Shown: positions 1 through 11,115, counted from the first letter of the stretch. The stretch: 19,800 nt of DNA from J088 sp003695505 [NCBI: Candidatus Dadabacteria bacterium] (GCA_003695505.1 RFIY01000030.1:1-19800), one strand, 5' to 3'. The notes: generated from the sequence alone by a model not told the origin. Made by a program: numbers and translations.

Positions 1-7
1 TCTTTTT

Positions 8-189
<182 letters not shown>

Positions 190-381
190 CTTTTTTCTTT
201 CTGAAAACAGTGCTGTTAGCAACAACGGCTTTTCGGATAGGCGATTGAACCTCCGGCTTGCTGATCGGCGCTGCATTCGCAGCGCGGTGTGCGGTCGGGG
301 TTATGCGCCGTTGGCGCACCCCTTCGGGGCTGCGCGCCCGCATCCGCGGTCGCTTGTGCAGCCGTCCCTGCGGGCCGTCTA
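190..381. other. Non-coding spacer between the tRNA-tail repeats
   Basis: No gene is supported. The segment starts with a T-rich run (190-201), a second possible terminator. Further on are two compact hairpins side by side: TGCGCC-GTT-GGCGCA (304-318) and CCCC-TTC-GGGG (319-329). The rest is GC-rich and I recognise nothing in it. It may be part of the same repeat family or the remnant of a small insertion between tRNA-tail duplications. Confidence 0.5.
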
Positions 382-494
382 CAAATCCTCTCGCCCCGAC
401 CATTCTGCTTCGCTAAAGCTACGCAGAACGGGTTCAGTTTTTCGGGAACATCGAGAATGATCTGCCCACGCTCCGAAGCCTTGGCGAAGGAGGG
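382..494. repeat. tRNA-tail repeat, copy B
   Basis: This is the second copy of the unit that starts at 64. It shares the last 21 nt of the tRNA (382-402, CCA included), the following TTCTGCTT-GCTAAAGCTACGCAGAACGGGTT block with one change, a T-run, and the palindrome CTCCGAAGCC-TT-GGCGAAGGAG (471-492). There is no tRNA body before it, so it cannot make a tRNA. Its palindrome lies 10 nt beyond the ccoS stop codon and could also act as a weak transcript end for the minus-strand cco operon, although no U-tract follows it. Confidence 0.8.
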
Positions 495-502
495 GGGCCT
501 GG

Positions 503-688
503 TTACTCGTCATTGTCTTCCGGAGTGGCGGGTGTCTTCGCTGTCAGGTCTTCGTCATCGAACAGGATGCGTTCGGCGGGGGTGTCGAGGTCGTCGAACT
601 GGCCCGTGCGGACCGCCCAGATGAACCAGGCGATGGCGGTTGCGGCCATCAACAGGCCAATCGGTAGCAGAAGGTAAATGGCACTCAC
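503..688 (-). CDS. ccoS: CcoS, cbb3-type cytochrome oxidase maturation protein
   Basis: A 61-residue protein with one N-terminal membrane helix (about residues 4-26) and the short acidic tail typical of CcoS, including the family signature [16 protein letters not shown]. CcoS is needed to insert haem and copper into the CcoN subunit in the inner membrane. The start is GTG, overlapping the ccoI stop in the sequence GTGA, so translation is probably coupled to ccoI. It is the last gene of the cco operon, and repeat DNA follows it. Length and position match the family, so the call is firm. Confidence 0.93.
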   Translation of the reverse strand: MSAIYLLLPIGLLMAATAIAWFIWAVRTGQFDDLDTPAERILFDDEDLTAKTPATPEDNDE

Positions 689-3069
689 GGGTTGCGCCTC
701 CGGAATAGCAACAGCGACGACGTGGTGACGGTGACCGAGCTGAGTGGCATCAGCAGGGCGGCAGCAAGCGGCCCGATGCTGCCGGTGGCTGCAAGTGACA
801 GCCCAATGATGTTGTAAACGATGCTGAGTGCGATGTTGCGCCGAACGGCCGCCATCGTGGCTTTCGCCGTTTCGATAGCCTCGGCAAGTACCGACAGTCC
901 GGGATCCAGAAGGTAACCATCGGCAGCTTCGAGCGCCTGATCGACACTGCCAGCCATGGCAATGCCGGTATGGGCGCCAGCAAGTGCGGCGGCATCATTG
1001 GCACCATCGCCGACCATGCCGACGCGCTCGCCCAGCCGTTTCACCAGGGCGAGCTTTTGTTCGGGAGTGACATTTCCAAAGGCCGTTTCGATGCCGACGG
1101 CTGCGGCGACGCGATCCACGGTCGTCTGGCGGTCGCCGCTGACGATGACGGGTTCAATGCCTCGGGCCACCAGGCGGCGGACGGCGTCTTTTGCGTCCGG
1201 GCGCAGCTCGTCGCGCAGGTCGATGCGGGCAACGACTCGTCCGTCGCATTCGACCCAGATGCTGGTGATGTCCGGGGCTTCGGGCGCGCGAAATGCATCC
1301 GGGATATCCGTGCCGATCCAGCGCGACCCGCCAATCCTCAACGTGTGCCCGGCGACGCGCCCCTGAATACCGAGTCCGGCTTCTTCGTGTACATCTTCGG
1401 CAATGTAGCGACCGCCAGGGATTGTCGCGAATGCCCGTGCGATCGGATGCAGTGAATGCTGTTCGATCGAAGCAACCGCTTCCTTCAGCGAAAGTCCATC
1501 GATCGTTGCGAGGCCCTGCCAGTGAACAATTTGTGGGGTGCCCGTGGTCAGCGTGCCTGTCTTGTCGAATACGATGGTGTCGATGGCAGCGAGGCGCTGC
1601 AGCGCGGCGCCGTGTTTGAGCATCAGGCTGCGGCGGTGGAGCAGTGACTGGCCGATTGCAAGCGCGAGTGGGGTCGCGAGTCCCAGTGCGCACGGGCACA
1701 TGACGACGGCAACCGCAACGGATGCAGCGATGGCGTGGTCGATGCTGTGCGGCCACCACCACAGCAACGTGCCGACAACTGCGATCAAGGTGACTGCGAC
1801 CAGTGCGGTTGCAATGCGGTCGGCGAGGGCCATGATTGGGGCGCGTCCGCGTCCGGCCTCGTGTGCGAGCTGGGCGATCCCGTTGATCCGGGTCTGCTCG
1901 CCCGTGGCCGTCACGCGATAGCGAATCGGCGCGCCCAGGTTGGTCGTGCCGGCGTACACCTGGTCACCGCGCTTGAGTTCGGCCGGTCTCGATTCACCCG
2001 TCAGGACGGCCATGTTGAACCGCCCTTCTTCGCTTTCGAGTTTGCCGTCGGCGACAAGAAGCTGACCGGTATCCGCGTAAAGCAGATCGCCGGCCTGAAG
2101 TTCGGAGACCGGCACGCGATCAATGGCGCCGCTTTCCGGGGCGACGCGCAAGGCTTCGGTGGCAGTTTGCCAGGTGACCTGGCGTGACGTCGTACGGGCG
2201 CGCCTGTGCCCTCGCTCGAGGATCACGCGGCCCGCGAGCAACAAAAATACGAGCGCGGCAATCGAGTCGAAATAGACGTGTTGCTGTCCACGAACGAGCG
2301 CGGCGATGCTTCCGGCGAAGGCGATCAGGATGCCGAGCGAGACCGGGAGGTCGATATGGGGCACACCGCGCCGCAGCGCGCCCAGCGCGCGGCGATGAAA
2401 CGGGGCCGCGCACCAGAAGACGACCGGTAGCGTCAGTGCACCCGCGACCCACAGAAAGAGCTTCGCAAAGTGATCGGAAATGCCACTGAACTGGCCAGCA
2501 TAGAGCGGCACAGTGACCAACATGATGTTGCCCGCCAGGGCGCCAGCGACGCCGGTGCGAAGCCACAAATCACGCGCGGCTTCCTGCTCGGACTGCGTAT
2601 CGTCGCGCGGCAGCCGCAGGCTGTATCCCGCCGATGCAAATGCGTTGGCCAGTGCCGGCAGGTCGGTATCCGCAGGTCGCCAGCGCAGGCGAACCCGGCG
2701 TGCATCCAGCTGGACGTCGATCGATTCGACGCCGCGATGACGTAGCGCGATCTTTTCCAGCAACCAGACACAGGCCGCGCAATGAATTTCGGGGACATCG
2801 AAGGGCATTTCGACGACGGTCTGGCCGGACAGCGCGCAAAGCAGGCCGGCGAGATCTTCGTCTGGCGTGCCACGGCTGCGCAACGGGGAGGGCGCGTCAC
2901 GCACACGATAGTAATCCTCAAGCTGCTCATCGCGCAGAAAATGCCAGACCGCCTCGCACCCGGCGCAACAGAAGATGGGCTCGTCCGTTCTGCTCGTGCC
3001 AAGAACCAGTTGTCCGCAGTGCGCGCAGCGCGTGCCGCCCGAGCTGGATTTGCGAAGCGGATCAGCCAT
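685..3069 (-). CDS. ccoI: CcoI/FixI, copper-exporting P1B-type ATPase for cbb3 oxidase assembly
   Basis: A 794-residue heavy-metal P-type ATPase of the FixI/CcoI branch, which delivers copper for the CuB site of cbb3 oxidase. The N-terminus has an FixI-type cysteine cluster (C15, C18, C34, C35, C38), then an HMA-like domain with HCAAC at 96-100. The actuator motif TGES is at 357-360, the membrane metal site CPC at 458-460, the phosphorylation motif DKTGT at 502-506, an SLHPIA loop at 539-544 and GDGANDA at 687-693. All catalytic motifs are intact. Its start overlaps the ccoH stop by 8 nt. The FixI-type cysteine-rich N-terminus and the neighbours favour CcoI over a detoxifying CopA. Confidence 0.96.
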   Translation of the reverse strand: MADPLRKSSSGGTRCAHCGQLVLGTSRTDEPIFCCAGCEAVWHFLRDEQLEDYYRVRDAPSPLRSRGTPDEDLAGLLCALSGQTVVEMPFDVPEIHCAACVWLLEKIALRHRGVESIDVQLDARRVRLRWRPADTDLPALANAFASAGYSLRLPRDDTQSEQEAARDLWLRTGVAGALAGNIMLVTVPLYAGQFSGISDHFAKLFLWVAGALTLPVVFWCAAPFHRRALGALRRGVPHIDLPVSLGILIAFAGSIAALVRGQQHVYFDSIAALVFLLLAGRVILERGHRRARTTSRQVTWQTATEALRVAPESGAIDRVPVSELQAGDLLYADTGQLLVADGKLESEEGRFNMAVLTGESRPAELKRGDQVYAGTTNLGAPIRYRVTATGEQTRINGIAQLAHEAGRGRAPIMALADRIATALVAVTLIAVVGTLLWWWPHSIDHAIAASVAVAVVMCPCALGLATPLALAIGQSLLHRRSLMLKHGAALQRLAAIDTIVFDKTGTLTTGTPQIVHWQGLATIDGLSLKEAVASIEQHSLHPIARAFATIPGGRYIAEDVHEEAGLGIQGRVAGHTLRIGGSRWIGTDIPDAFRAPEAPDITSIWVECDGRVVARIDLRDELRPDAKDAVRRLVARGIEPVIVSGDRQTTVDRVAAAVGIETAFGNVTPEQKLALVKRLGERVGMVGDGANDAAALAGAHTGIAMAGSVDQALEAADGYLLDPGLSVLAEAIETAKATMAAVRRNIALSIVYNIIGLSLAATGSIGPLAAALLMPLSSVTVTTSSLLLFRRRNP

Positions 3070-3541
3070 CGTTCCAGAGTTCGGTCGAGATCGTCACCGG
3101 CGTCTGCTTCCAGGTCGCCTCAAGCGTGACGCGCCAGCGCCCGCGCACTGCGGGGGCGGTGACGGGAAGGATCGTAGTCCCGGATACCAGCGCCGGCGTG
3201 CTGAAGTCGAGCTCGGGGCGATCCGGGCGCCAGTAATGCAGAAGTGGATGCTCTGGCGTCACGGGGTTGCCGTATGCAAGTAATGCAACTCCGCCGTCAG
3301 CCGGCTGCAATTGCAGGCCAAGGCGAGCATTTGTTTCACCGGCAGCGATTTCGCGATCGTATGCGAGTCCGTGTTCATAGTAATCCCGCCGGACCAGCGG
3401 GAACGTCACATCGCGTACGAGCCACCACACCGCAAAATTGACGACGACGACCGTGCCGAGGCCCAGTGTGATGCCGATCGCCCAGCGCCGACCGGCACGT
3501 TTCGCTTCTTCGGTTGTTGCGCGGTAGAGCTCGCGCGTCAT
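3062..3541 (-). CDS. ccoH: CcoH/FixH, cbb3 oxidase assembly protein
   Basis: A 159-residue FixH-family protein with one N-terminal membrane helix (about residues 20-42) and a periplasmic domain of beta-strand character. The conserved YYEHGLAYDREI stretch just after the helix is typical of FixH. CcoH is a membrane assembly factor that associates with the cbb3 complex. The ATG overlaps the ccoG stop as ATGA, and its own stop overlaps ccoI, giving the usual order G-H-I-S with tight translational coupling. Confidence 0.93.
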   Translation of the reverse strand: MTRELYRATTEEAKRAGRRWAIGITLGLGTVVVVNFAVWWLVRDVTFPLVRRDYYEHGLAYDREIAAGETNARLGLQLQPADGGVALLAYGNPVTPEHPLLHYWRPDRPELDFSTPALVSGTTILPVTAPAVRGRWRVTLEATWKQTPVTISTELWNDG

Positions 3542-4935
3542 GGCCGGTCATCCGGGAAAATGGCGTCGCCGTTGATGGTGTGCGCTTCGCCGGTTTCCTT
3601 ATTCCGGATTTCGATCGTGAACGGGATCGTACCGTGCAGCTCAGCGGGGCCGACAACGAAAATTTCGGTCGCACGCTCCGCCCCTGCGTCAACGGGTAGC
3701 GGGTTGACCGGCGCAATCAGTCGTAGCGGCTGATCGCTGCGCAGGATGAGCTGCAGGTGGACAGGTTCGGCGTCCTTGTTGATCAGCTTCAGTCGGAAAT
3801 GGTTGGCGATCTCGCGATCGCTGAGCGGTTGCCAGACCGCCCCGGCTGGCCGCAGCAGGGCGACTTCGATCATTGGCCGGTTCACAGCCAGGACGATGAA
3901 AGTCGTCAGCGACGCGAGCATCAGCAAACCATAGATTACCGTGCGTGGGCGGATCGGATGCGCGGGTGCGCCGTCTTCGAGTTCTCGTTCTGATGCATAG
4001 CGGATCAGCCCGCGCGGTTTGCCGATTCCGTCCATCACCGAATCACAGGCGTCGATGCAACGGGCGCAGTGGATGCACTCGAGCTGCAACCCATTGCGAA
4101 TGTCGATCCCTTGCGGGCAGACGACGACACACTTGGTGCAGTCGATACAGTCACCGAAATTCTCGTCGCCTTCTTTCTTGCGTTGGGCCATCTTTGCGCG
4201 CGGTTCACCGCGGTTGGCATCGTAGCCGACGATCAGGCTTTCGCGGTCGAGCAGCGCGGATTGAAACCGTGCGTAAGGACAGATGTAATTGCAAAACTGT
4301 TCGCGCAGCAGCACCAGGTCGGTATAGATCGCAACCGTCATGAACGTCGCAAAAATAATTGGCGCCTTGTATTCCCAGCTCGGATGAAGGATCGCGTAAG
4401 TGAGGCGCCGTACGTCCATGAAGTACGACAGAAAGACGTGCGCCAGCAGGCTTGACAACGCGATGAAGATCAGATGCTTGGTGATCTTGAGGCTCAGCTT
4501 TTTCCAGGTCCAGGGTGCCTGGTCCAGGCGCATTTGCTGGTTGCGATTCCCTTCGAGCCACTGTTCGACCTTGAGGACGACATTGTGCAGAAAAACTGTC
4601 TGCGGGCAGGTATAGCCGCACCAGACCCGACCCCAGAGTGCGGTCACGAACAGGATGCCAACGAAAAAGGCGAACAGCAGAAAGAACAACAACCACACGT
4701 CATGCGGCCAGTACACCTGGCCGAACAGGACGAAGCGGCGGCCGGGAACATCAAAGAGAATCAGAGGCAGTCCGTTGATGCGGATCAGCGGGATTGCCAC
4801 CAGGATCGCGATCAGCACATAACCGAGGACGGTTCGTCCGCGCGTGAACCGTCCCGAAATCTTTTGTGGATAGACCCAGTTGCGTTTGTCAACGTCGGGC
4901 AGGATGCGGTCGAGTTTTTCGAGGGGCACGAACAT
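3538..4935 (-). CDS. ccoG: CcoG (FixG/RdxA), membrane iron-sulfur protein of cbb3 assembly
   Basis: A 465-residue polyferredoxin. Several membrane helices fill the N-terminal half, with the CGYTCPQTVFL motif at about 106-116 and CNYICPYARFQSALLD at about 215-230. Two [4Fe-4S] cysteine sets follow (C263, C266, C269, C273 and C287, C290, C293, C297), then a further helix near 335-353 and a C-terminal IgG-like FixG domain. CcoG family members have been reported to reduce Cu(II) during cbb3 biogenesis. AGGAG lies about 11 nt before the ATG. A strong hairpin separates it from the upstream ccoP, so it is the first gene of the assembly block. Confidence 0.95.
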   Translation of the reverse strand: MFVPLEKLDRILPDVDKRNWVYPQKISGRFTRGRTVLGYVLIAILVAIPLIRINGLPLILFDVPGRRFVLFGQVYWPHDVWLLFFLLFAFFVGILFVTALWGRVWCGYTCPQTVFLHNVVLKVEQWLEGNRNQQMRLDQAPWTWKKLSLKITKHLIFIALSSLLAHVFLSYFMDVRRLTYAILHPSWEYKAPIIFATFMTVAIYTDLVLLREQFCNYICPYARFQSALLDRESLIVGYDANRGEPRAKMAQRKKEGDENFGDCIDCTKCVVVCPQGIDIRNGLQLECIHCARCIDACDSVMDGIGKPRGLIRYASERELEDGAPAHPIRPRTVIYGLLMLASLTTFIVLAVNRPMIEVALLRPAGAVWQPLSDREIANHFRLKLINKDAEPVHLQLILRSDQPLRLIAPVNPLPVDAGAERATEIFVVGPAELHGTIPFTIEIRNKETGEAHTINGDAIFPDDRP

Positions 4936-4956
4936 GGGGGCTGCTCTCCTGAAGAT

Positions 4957-4983
4957 CCGAAGGGGGCCGGCGGCCCCCTTCGG
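4957..4983 (-). other. 12-bp hairpin between ccoP and ccoG
   Basis: CCGAAGGGGGCC (4957-4968) pairs perfectly with GGCCCCCTTCGG (4972-4983) around a 3-nt loop. On the transcript it begins 10 nt after the ccoP stop and ends shortly before the ccoG ribosome-binding site. No U-tract follows, so it is probably not a full terminator. It could protect the 3' end of a ccoNOQP mRNA, be an RNase processing site or act as an attenuator. Role inferred; structure seen directly. Confidence 0.7.
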
Positions 4984-4993
4984 TGGGTGTCAT

Positions 4994-5560
4994 CTACTGT
5001 GCTGGGGGCGTTTCCGGGTGCGCATCTGGATGCGGTGAGCCATCTCCATTTGGTGTGCTTAGTGAATAAACGAAGGCAGCGACCTGATGAATCTTTTCCG
5101 GTCCGAGCATCTTCCAGGGCGGCATGCCCTTGGCAGGGACGCCGTTCGTGACAATATTGATGATCGCCGCCAGGGAGCCATCCCCGTTGCGCCAGGCGTG
5201 ATCGCGCAGGTTGGGCCCGACCAGGCCTTCCGCGGTCGGGCCGTGACAGGATGCACAGGTCGATGCGAAGATCTGCGCACCGGCTTCGCGGGCAGCCGCA
5301 TCGGCGGCCAGAGCCGCAACGTCGAGTGATGGTGCCTGCTGCGCTTGCGCTTCACGCGCTTTCTGAACCTCGGCCATTTCCGCTTCGTAGGCTTGCACCG
5401 GCAAGACGCCCTTGTCAAAGACGTGATACCAGAGCATGTACGGCAAGGCGAAGCAGACGGTACCTACGAAAATCAGATTCAGCCAAAGTGGAATCGGGTT
5501 GTCGTATTCCTGGATCCCGTCGAACTGATGGTCTTTCAATCTGTCTTTTTCAGGCGCCAT
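4994..5560 (-). CDS. ccoP: CcoP, cytochrome c subunit of cbb3 oxidase (one haem only)
   Basis: A 188-residue membrane-anchored cytochrome c. The N-terminus carries the CcoP hallmark DGIQEYDNPIPLWW-like segment (here DGIQEYDNPIPLWLN, residues 14-28), then one membrane helix and an alanine/glutamine-rich linker. There is one class I cytochrome c domain, with CASCH at 102-106 and a probable axial Met146. Typical CcoP has two CxxCH motifs and about 300 residues, so one haem domain is missing. The start at 5560 is chosen because AAGGAG lies about 7 nt upstream. A start 30 nt further upstream (5590) is possible but poorer. It overlaps the ccoQ end by 11 nt. Confidence 0.92.
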   Translation of the reverse strand: MAPEKDRLKDHQFDGIQEYDNPIPLWLNLIFVGTVCFALPYMLWYHVFDKGVLPVQAYEAEMAEVQKAREAQAQQAPSLDVAALAADAAAREAGAQIFASTCASCHGPTAEGLVGPNLRDHAWRNGDGSLAAIINIVTNGVPAKGMPPWKMLGPEKIHQVAAFVYSLSTPNGDGSPHPDAHPETPPAQ

Positions 5561-5744
5561 GGGGGGCTCCTTCCGTGTCATCTTTTTCATCGTCGAGCGG
5601 CAGGTACTTCAGCGCTTCCAGCTCGTCGCGGCGACCGCGACGCCACGTCCATATGGCCGTCAGGATGAAGGCCACAATGAACAGAATCAGCGCCAGTTGC
5701 TGCCAGAATACGGTGTCGCCTTGCGCGAGTACTTCCCGGATCAT
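5550..5744 (-). CDS. ccoQ: CcoQ, small subunit of cbb3 oxidase
   Basis: A 64-residue single-helix membrane protein. The helix is about residues 14-34 and is followed by the basic WRRGRRDE segment and the conserved LKYLPLDDE motif of CcoQ/FixQ. CcoQ stabilises the association of CcoP with the CcoNO core. The ATG overlaps the ccoNO stop as ATGA, and the ccoP ribosome-binding site and start lie inside its last codons. Size and position match the family. Confidence 0.9.
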   Translation of the reverse strand: MIREVLAQGDTVFWQQLALILFIVAFILTAIWTWRRGRRDELEALKYLPLDDEKDDTEGAPHGA

Positions 5745-7849
5745 GGATTTTGCCTCCAGTTGATGTCCGTGCCCAGCCGTTGCAGGTAGGCAATCAGCGC
5801 CAGGATTTCACTATCGCTCGGGACGTCACCCGCGCCAGCGGCTTCCAGGCCCTGCTCGATTTTCGCGGCCTGTTGCTTCGCCAGCGAAACGGCGTCGCGA
5901 ACTTCGTCGTCGCTGTAGGGTACGCCCAGGGCTTTCATTGCAGCGACAGAGCTGGCCAGTACGTCGTAGTCGATCGGCTTCTTGGTCAGGAAACTGTACG
6001 GTGGCATGATCGACCCCGGCGAGGTTGATCGTGGATCGACCAGGTGGCGATAGTGCCAGAGGTCGGGGTACTTGCCGCCGACGCGGTGCAGATCTGGTCC
6101 GATCCGGCGACTTCCCCACTGGAACGGATGGTCATAGACGAATTCACCGGCTTTGCTGTATTCGCCATAGCGTTCGGTTTCGTGGCGGAAGGGGCGAACC
6201 ATCTGTGAATGGCAGACGTAGCAGCCTTCGCCGATGTAGAGCGTCCGGCCGTGCAGTTCGAGTGGGGTGTATGGTTCGACTTTCGCCAGTTTCGGCAGTT
6301 CGAATTCGGCCTTGAGGATTGGAACCAGTTCGAACAGGGTACCGACGAGGATGACGACCAGTGCGACACTGGTGAATACGAACGGACGGGCTTCGATCCA
6401 GCCGTGGCCAGCTTCACTGTGTGCGCCCTCATTTTCGGCAACCGTGATCCCTTCAACCGCCGGACCTTCGCTTTGTCCGATCGTCTTGAGCAGATTCCAG
6501 ATCATCAGAATGACGCCACTGAGAAACAGCAGCCCGCCGAAGAAGCGGATGTAGTACATCGGCAGAATCTTGATGACCGTTTCCATGAAGTTCGGGTAGC
6601 GCAGCAGCCCGTCGGGCGTAAAGGCGCGCCACATCAGGCCCTGGGTCACGCCAGCGATCCACATCGAAATGACATAGATGATGATGCCGAGCGTGCCAAT
6701 CCAGAAATGGACTTCCGCGGCGCGGGTGCTGTAGAGCTTCGTGTTCCAGAGGCGCGGTACCAGGTAATAGAACATGCCGAAGATCAGGAACGCGACCCAG
6801 CCGAGCGCGCCGGAGTGCACGTGCCCGATCGTCCAGTCGGTGTAGTGGCTGAGCGAATTGACCGACTTGATGCTCATCATCGGCCCTTCGAAGGTACTCA
6901 TACCGTAGAAGGTCACAGCGACGACCATGAACTTCAGCACCGGATCCTTCCGAAGCTTGTCAAAGGCCCCGCGCAGGGTATACAAACCGTTGATCATGCC
7001 GCCCCAGCTCGGTGCCCACAACATGACGCTGAAGACCATGCCGAGCGACTGCGCCCAGTCCGGCAGCGCCGTGTAGTGCAGGTGGTGCGGACCGGCCCAG
7101 ATGTACAAGAAGACCAGCGCCCAGAAGTGCAAGATGCTGAGGCGGTAACTGAACACCGGGCGGCCGGCGGCCTTGGGCAGGTAATAGTACATCAGCCCAA
7201 GGAATGGCGTGGTCAACAGGAAACCGACGGCATTATGGCCATACCACCACTGCACCATGGCGTCCTGCACGCCGGGATAGATCGAAAAGCTGTGCAGCAG
7301 CCCGGCCGGCATCGCGAGGTTATTGACGATGTGCAGTACGGCAATCGTCACGATCGTCGCAATGTAGAACCAGATCGCGACATAAATATGCTTGATGCGA
7401 CGGATGGCGATCATCCAGAAGACATTGACCGCAAAGACGACCCAGATCAGCGTGATCAGGATGTCAAGGATCCAGCCGGGTTCCGCATATTCCTTGCCCT
7501 GGCTGTGACCGGTGGCGAGATAGAGCACGTCGAGGACGACGATCAGTTGCCAGCCCCAGAAATGCAGACTGGCCAGCTTGTCGCTGGGTAGCCGCACTTT
7601 GAGCAGGCGCTGCATCGAATGGTAGGTGCCGGCAAAGATCGCATTCGCGGCGAACGCGAAAATCACACCGTTTGTGTGAATTGGGCGCAGCCGACCGAAC
7701 GTGATGTATTCAATGCCGCCATTGAGTTGCCACCAGGCGAGTTCACCGGCGATGTACAATCCGGCGAGCATCCCGATCAGCCCCCAGATCACACTTGCGC
7801 CGATGAACTGGCGGACGACCCGATCGTTGTAGGTGATCGTCTCGGTCAT
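5741..7849 (-). CDS. ccoNO: CcoNO, fused catalytic (CcoN) and mono-haem cytochrome c (CcoO) subunits of cbb3 oxidase
   Basis: One 702-residue frame holds both subunits. Residues 1 to about 460 are CcoN, the 12-helix haem-copper oxidase core that reduces oxygen to water. Expected ligands are present: H58 and H345 (haem b), H205, H255 and H256 (CuB), Y249 (likely cross-linked tyrosine) and H343 (haem b3). A linker at about 458-485 leads to CcoO, with a membrane helix (about 490-510), CYVCH at 543-547 and Met615 in GSIMPPY. The two subunits are usually separate genes. The fusion point shows no stop or frame change. GAGGAGG lies 7 nt before the ATG. It is the first gene of the cco operon. Confidence 0.95.
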   Translation of the reverse strand: MTETITYNDRVVRQFIGASVIWGLIGMLAGLYIAGELAWWQLNGGIEYITFGRLRPIHTNGVIFAFAANAIFAGTYHSMQRLLKVRLPSDKLASLHFWGWQLIVVLDVLYLATGHSQGKEYAEPGWILDILITLIWVVFAVNVFWMIAIRRIKHIYVAIWFYIATIVTIAVLHIVNNLAMPAGLLHSFSIYPGVQDAMVQWWYGHNAVGFLLTTPFLGLMYYYLPKAAGRPVFSYRLSILHFWALVFLYIWAGPHHLHYTALPDWAQSLGMVFSVMLWAPSWGGMINGLYTLRGAFDKLRKDPVLKFMVVAVTFYGMSTFEGPMMSIKSVNSLSHYTDWTIGHVHSGALGWVAFLIFGMFYYLVPRLWNTKLYSTRAAEVHFWIGTLGIIIYVISMWIAGVTQGLMWRAFTPDGLLRYPNFMETVIKILPMYYIRFFGGLLFLSGVILMIWNLLKTIGQSEGPAVEGITVAENEGAHSEAGHGWIEARPFVFTSVALVVILVGTLFELVPILKAEFELPKLAKVEPYTPLELHGRTLYIGEGCYVCHSQMVRPFRHETERYGEYSKAGEFVYDHPFQWGSRRIGPDLHRVGGKYPDLWHYRHLVDPRSTSPGSIMPPYSFLTKKPIDYDVLASSVAAMKALGVPYSDDEVRDAVSLAKQQAAKIEQGLEAAGAGDVPSDSEILALIAYLQRLGTDINWRQNP

Positions 7850-7904
7850 ATGCGGTCCTCCTCAGCAGGTTCCGGTCGTGAAATTGTCAGAAGACAGGTG
7901 AATC

Positions 7905-7953
7905 TTGGTTCATTCTAACGATCATTTTGCGTGCGGAACTTGATCTGGATCAA
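7905..7953 (-). promoter_or_regulatory. FNR/ANR-type promoter of the cco operon
   Basis: TTGATCTGGATCAA (7940-7953) matches the FNR/ANR consensus TTGAT-N4-ATCAA exactly. Reading leftwards, TAGAAT (complement of 7912-7917) matches the -10 consensus at five of six positions. Its spacing puts a start near 7905, with the box centred close to -41.5, as in class II FNR-activated promoters. The leader to ccoNO would be about 56 nt. The box is seen directly; the start site is inferred. Confidence 0.85.
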
Positions 7954-7987
7954 ATTTTGAAGCCGTTTTGTGCATATCATGTAACGA
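7940..7987 (+). promoter_or_regulatory. Divergent FNR/ANR-type promoter for the TauE/SafE-like gene
   Basis: The same box (7940-7953) has a second well-placed -10 element on its right: TATCAT at 7975-7980, five of six matches. This predicts a rightward start near 7987, again with the box near -41.5. A small inverted repeat, ATATC/GATAT (7974-7990), overlaps this -10 element. One symmetric box could therefore activate both directions. Confidence 0.65.
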
Positions 7988-8020
7988 TATCTCCCCCCGC
8001 CAATGGTCGAAGTGTGCCCG

Positions 8021-8734
8021 ATGAATGCATCTGTCCTGCTGATTGCCGCCGCAACAGCCTTTTCCGTGGGCGTGTTGTCCGGCACGGGGCACTGTACCGC
8101 AATGTGTGGCGGGCTGCTGCTTGCGATGAAGCGGTCGAGCCGTGGCCGTACCTGGGCGTTGCACCTTGGCCGCGTGATGACCTACACCTGGCTGGCCGTG
8201 GCACTTGCGCTGGGACAGGGGTGGGTCGGGCAGCAGCAATGGATGATCGTACGCCGCGTCGTGCTCGGCTCGCTCGGCCTGGCGTTGATCGTGATTGGTA
8301 TGGAGGTGCTATTGCGGCGTCGGCTGCGCGTCGGCTGGCTGGAACGTGCCACGCGCGCGGTGGGGCGTGGTATGCGAGCGGTCAGCGGTAGCGGGATCGC
8401 GGGCGCGTGGCTGGCTGGTATGCTCTGGGGACTGATTCCCTGCGGCTTCAGTTGGGCGGCGATTCTCGGCGCGGCCACGCGGCCACCGGCTGAGGCCGTG
8501 TTGGTCATTGCCGCGTTCGGCCTGGGTACCATTGTCCCGCTGACCGGGCTGGCCTGGATCGATGGGCGTCTGTCATTGCGACAACGTGCCCGCTGGACAC
8601 AGGTCGTTGCCGTGTTGCTCGTCGCGTACGGCGCGTGGATGTCGGCGCGGGCAATCGGTGGCATGCCGCAGCATGCTCATGGAAAGGAAGCGTCTGCGAT
8701 GCACGCGCCAGACATCACCAGGGGGACGCGATAG
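8021..8734 (+). CDS. TauE/SafE (DsbD_2-type) membrane protein, possible metal-handling partner of cbb3 oxidase
   Basis: A 237-residue polytopic protein with about six membrane helices. It carries GHCTAMCGG near residues 23-31 and GLIPCGFSWAAILGAA in the second half, the paired cysteine motifs typical of proteins annotated as 'sulfite exporter TauE/SafE' or DsbD_2. Relatives often sit beside cco genes and are suspected to move copper or reducing power. Substrate not known. The tail contains HAHGKEASAMHAP, with histidine and methionine residues that could bind metal. I chose ATG 8021 over ATG 8003 because 8003 has only C-rich sequence before it. Shared FNR control with ccoNO supports a link to the oxidase. 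Confidence 0.8.
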   Translation: MNASVLLIAAATAFSVGVLSGTGHCTAMCGGLLLAMKRSSRGRTWALHLGRVMTYTWLAVALALGQGWVGQQQWMIVRRVVLGSLGLALIVIGMEVLLRRRLRVGWLERATRAVGRGMRAVSGSGIAGAWLAGMLWGLIPCGFSWAAILGAATRPPAEAVLVIAAFGLGTIVPLTGLAWIDGRLSLRQRARWTQVVAVLLVAYGAWMSARAIGGMPQHAHGKEASAMHAPDITRGTR

Positions 8735-8802
8735 CATTGACCGGGGCTGAGGAGCGCGGCCACAGGCTCGCTGTGTCGTGTTGATCGGGGTAGCATGACA
8801 GG

Positions 8803-11088
<2,286 letters not shown>

Positions 11089-11090
11089 GC

Positions 11091-11115
11091 CATAGCCGTG
11101 CGATGCCCGGCTATG
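11091..11115. terminator. Possible shared terminator between convergent genes
   Basis: CATAGCCG (11091-11098) and CGGCTATG (11108-11115) form an 8-bp stem with a 9-nt loop between the convergent yyaL-like and usp genes. The usp stop codon lies inside the right arm. No T-run is present on either side, so termination is uncertain. Confidence 0.35.

Noticed and set aside
6209-7591. A 460-codon open frame on the plus strand inside ccoNO
   Set aside because: It is antisense to a fully recognised oxidase gene. Its low-complexity charged sequence (rich in D, E, R, H) is typical of the antisense of membrane protein codons at high GC.
8735-8802. Terminator or FNR site between the TauE/SafE-like and YyaL-like genes
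   Set aside because: Only a 5-bp stem (CACAG/CTGTG) and a half-site TTGAT are present; neither is convincing, so the genes may be co-transcribed.
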